Part shown: in pieces, positions 63,764 through 64,000 of the stretch
How positions within the stretch are numbered: the first letter of the stretch is position 1
How the letters are laid out: each line of letters opens with the position of its first letter
NCBI RefSeq assembly: GCF_950295315.1
Contig: NC_080185.1
Coordinates: 44,869,237 to 44,933,236, forward strand
Direction: 5' to 3'
From: Erinaceus europaeus
Taxonomy: Eukaryota > Chordata > Mammalia > Eulipotyphla > Erinaceidae
DNA: 64,000 nt
The notes under the pieces: generated by a model
What the model was told of the DNA's origin: nothing
Database searches by the model: none
The model's input: the letters and a program-made list of their open reading frames with translations, nothing else
Translations under genes and position numbers: made by a program

Positions 63764-64000
63764 GAGTCCGCGGTAGCACAGGTTGAGCACACATGGCACA
63801 AAGCGCAAGGATCGGCATAAGGATCAGGGTTGAGCCCCTGGCTCCCCACCTGCAGGGCAGTCGCTTCACAGGCGGTGAAGCAGGTCTGCAGGTGTCTGTC
63901 TTTCTCTCCCCCTCTCTGTCTTCCCCATCTCTCTCCATTTCTCTCTGTCTTATCGAATAACAACATCAATGACAACAACAACTACAACAATAAAACAAGT
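63764..64000 (+). repeat. Family A SINE, cut by right window edge
   Basis: GAGTCCGCGGTAGCACAGGT, GGCTCCCCACCTGCAGGGCA, AGGCGGTGAAGCAGGTCTGC and a CAACATCAATGACAACAACA tail that runs off the window. The antisense frames (118 and 71 codons) are SINE artefacts. Confidence 0.93.

Overview
The window is vertebrate nuclear DNA made mostly of interspersed repeats. I find no convincing host protein-coding exon, no functional tRNA or rRNA gene, no CRISPR array and no prokaryotic signal. The long ORFs all fall in LINE-1 ORF2, in a defective endogenous retrovirus (ERV), or in antisense/low-complexity reading of SINEs and microsatellites. The dominant SINE (tRNA-like head, core around CTGCAGGTG and GTGAAGC, CAACAA-rich tail) and the accompanying L1 3' UTR look like those of hedgehogs (Erinaceidae, probably Erinaceus). 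That assignment is from recognition, not a database search.

SINE families used below. A: head with a B-box-like GGTTCGAGCCC, then the 'gtgaagcaggtctgcaggtgtc' core (first 20 bases quoted at most elsewhere), a CT-rich stretch and a CAACAA/AAAGGGAAAATAAAT tail. A-prime: the same with an extra terminal module reading GCCTCCAGGGTTATTGCTGG on the + strand of minus copies. B: related head, core with GAAGCTTCAC and GTGAAGCA, tail of AATAAATAAA plus GATAATT. C: about 130 bp, with GCATAACCATTATG and TTGAACCTGGGA in minus copies. D: head with CTTGGATAGT and GGTTCAAG. E: head with GGTTTGATCCCTGGC. Many copies keep target-site duplications (TSDs).

Layout. 1-9.6 kb: SINEs, microsatellites, old L1 fragments, and a solo LTR (7967-8447) inserted inside a family A SINE. 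9.6-18.5 kb: largely unique AT-rich DNA with scattered SINEs and old L1. 18.5-22 kb: an old plus-strand L1 cut up by SINEs. 22-28.4 kb: a young minus-strand L1 carrying most of a broken ORF2, an unusual CpG-rich tandem block that looks like L1 5' UTR units, and a second short L1 with a twin-priming inversion. 28.4-42.9 kb: unique DNA, SINEs and a large old L1 3' UTR copy. 43-46.2 kb: an internally deleted minus L1 and a 5'-truncated plus L1 with a 19-bp TSD. 46.2-57.4 kb: L1 3' UTR copies, a miniature L1-derived element at 48.0 kb, SINEs and unique DNA. 57.4-62.1 kb: a complete ERV insertion on the minus strand, with two LTRs, a 6-bp TSD, a tRNA-Lys-like primer binding site, a splice donor, broken betaretrovirus-like gag, an integrase remnant and a polypurine tract. 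62.1-64 kb: unique DNA and SINEs to the right edge.

The elements form a dependency network rather than a gene pathway: L1 enzymes plausibly mobilised the poly(A)-tailed SINEs and the miniature element, whereas the ERV and the solo LTR used retroviral integration, as shown by 6-bp TSDs. Nothing here looks currently able to encode a working protein.
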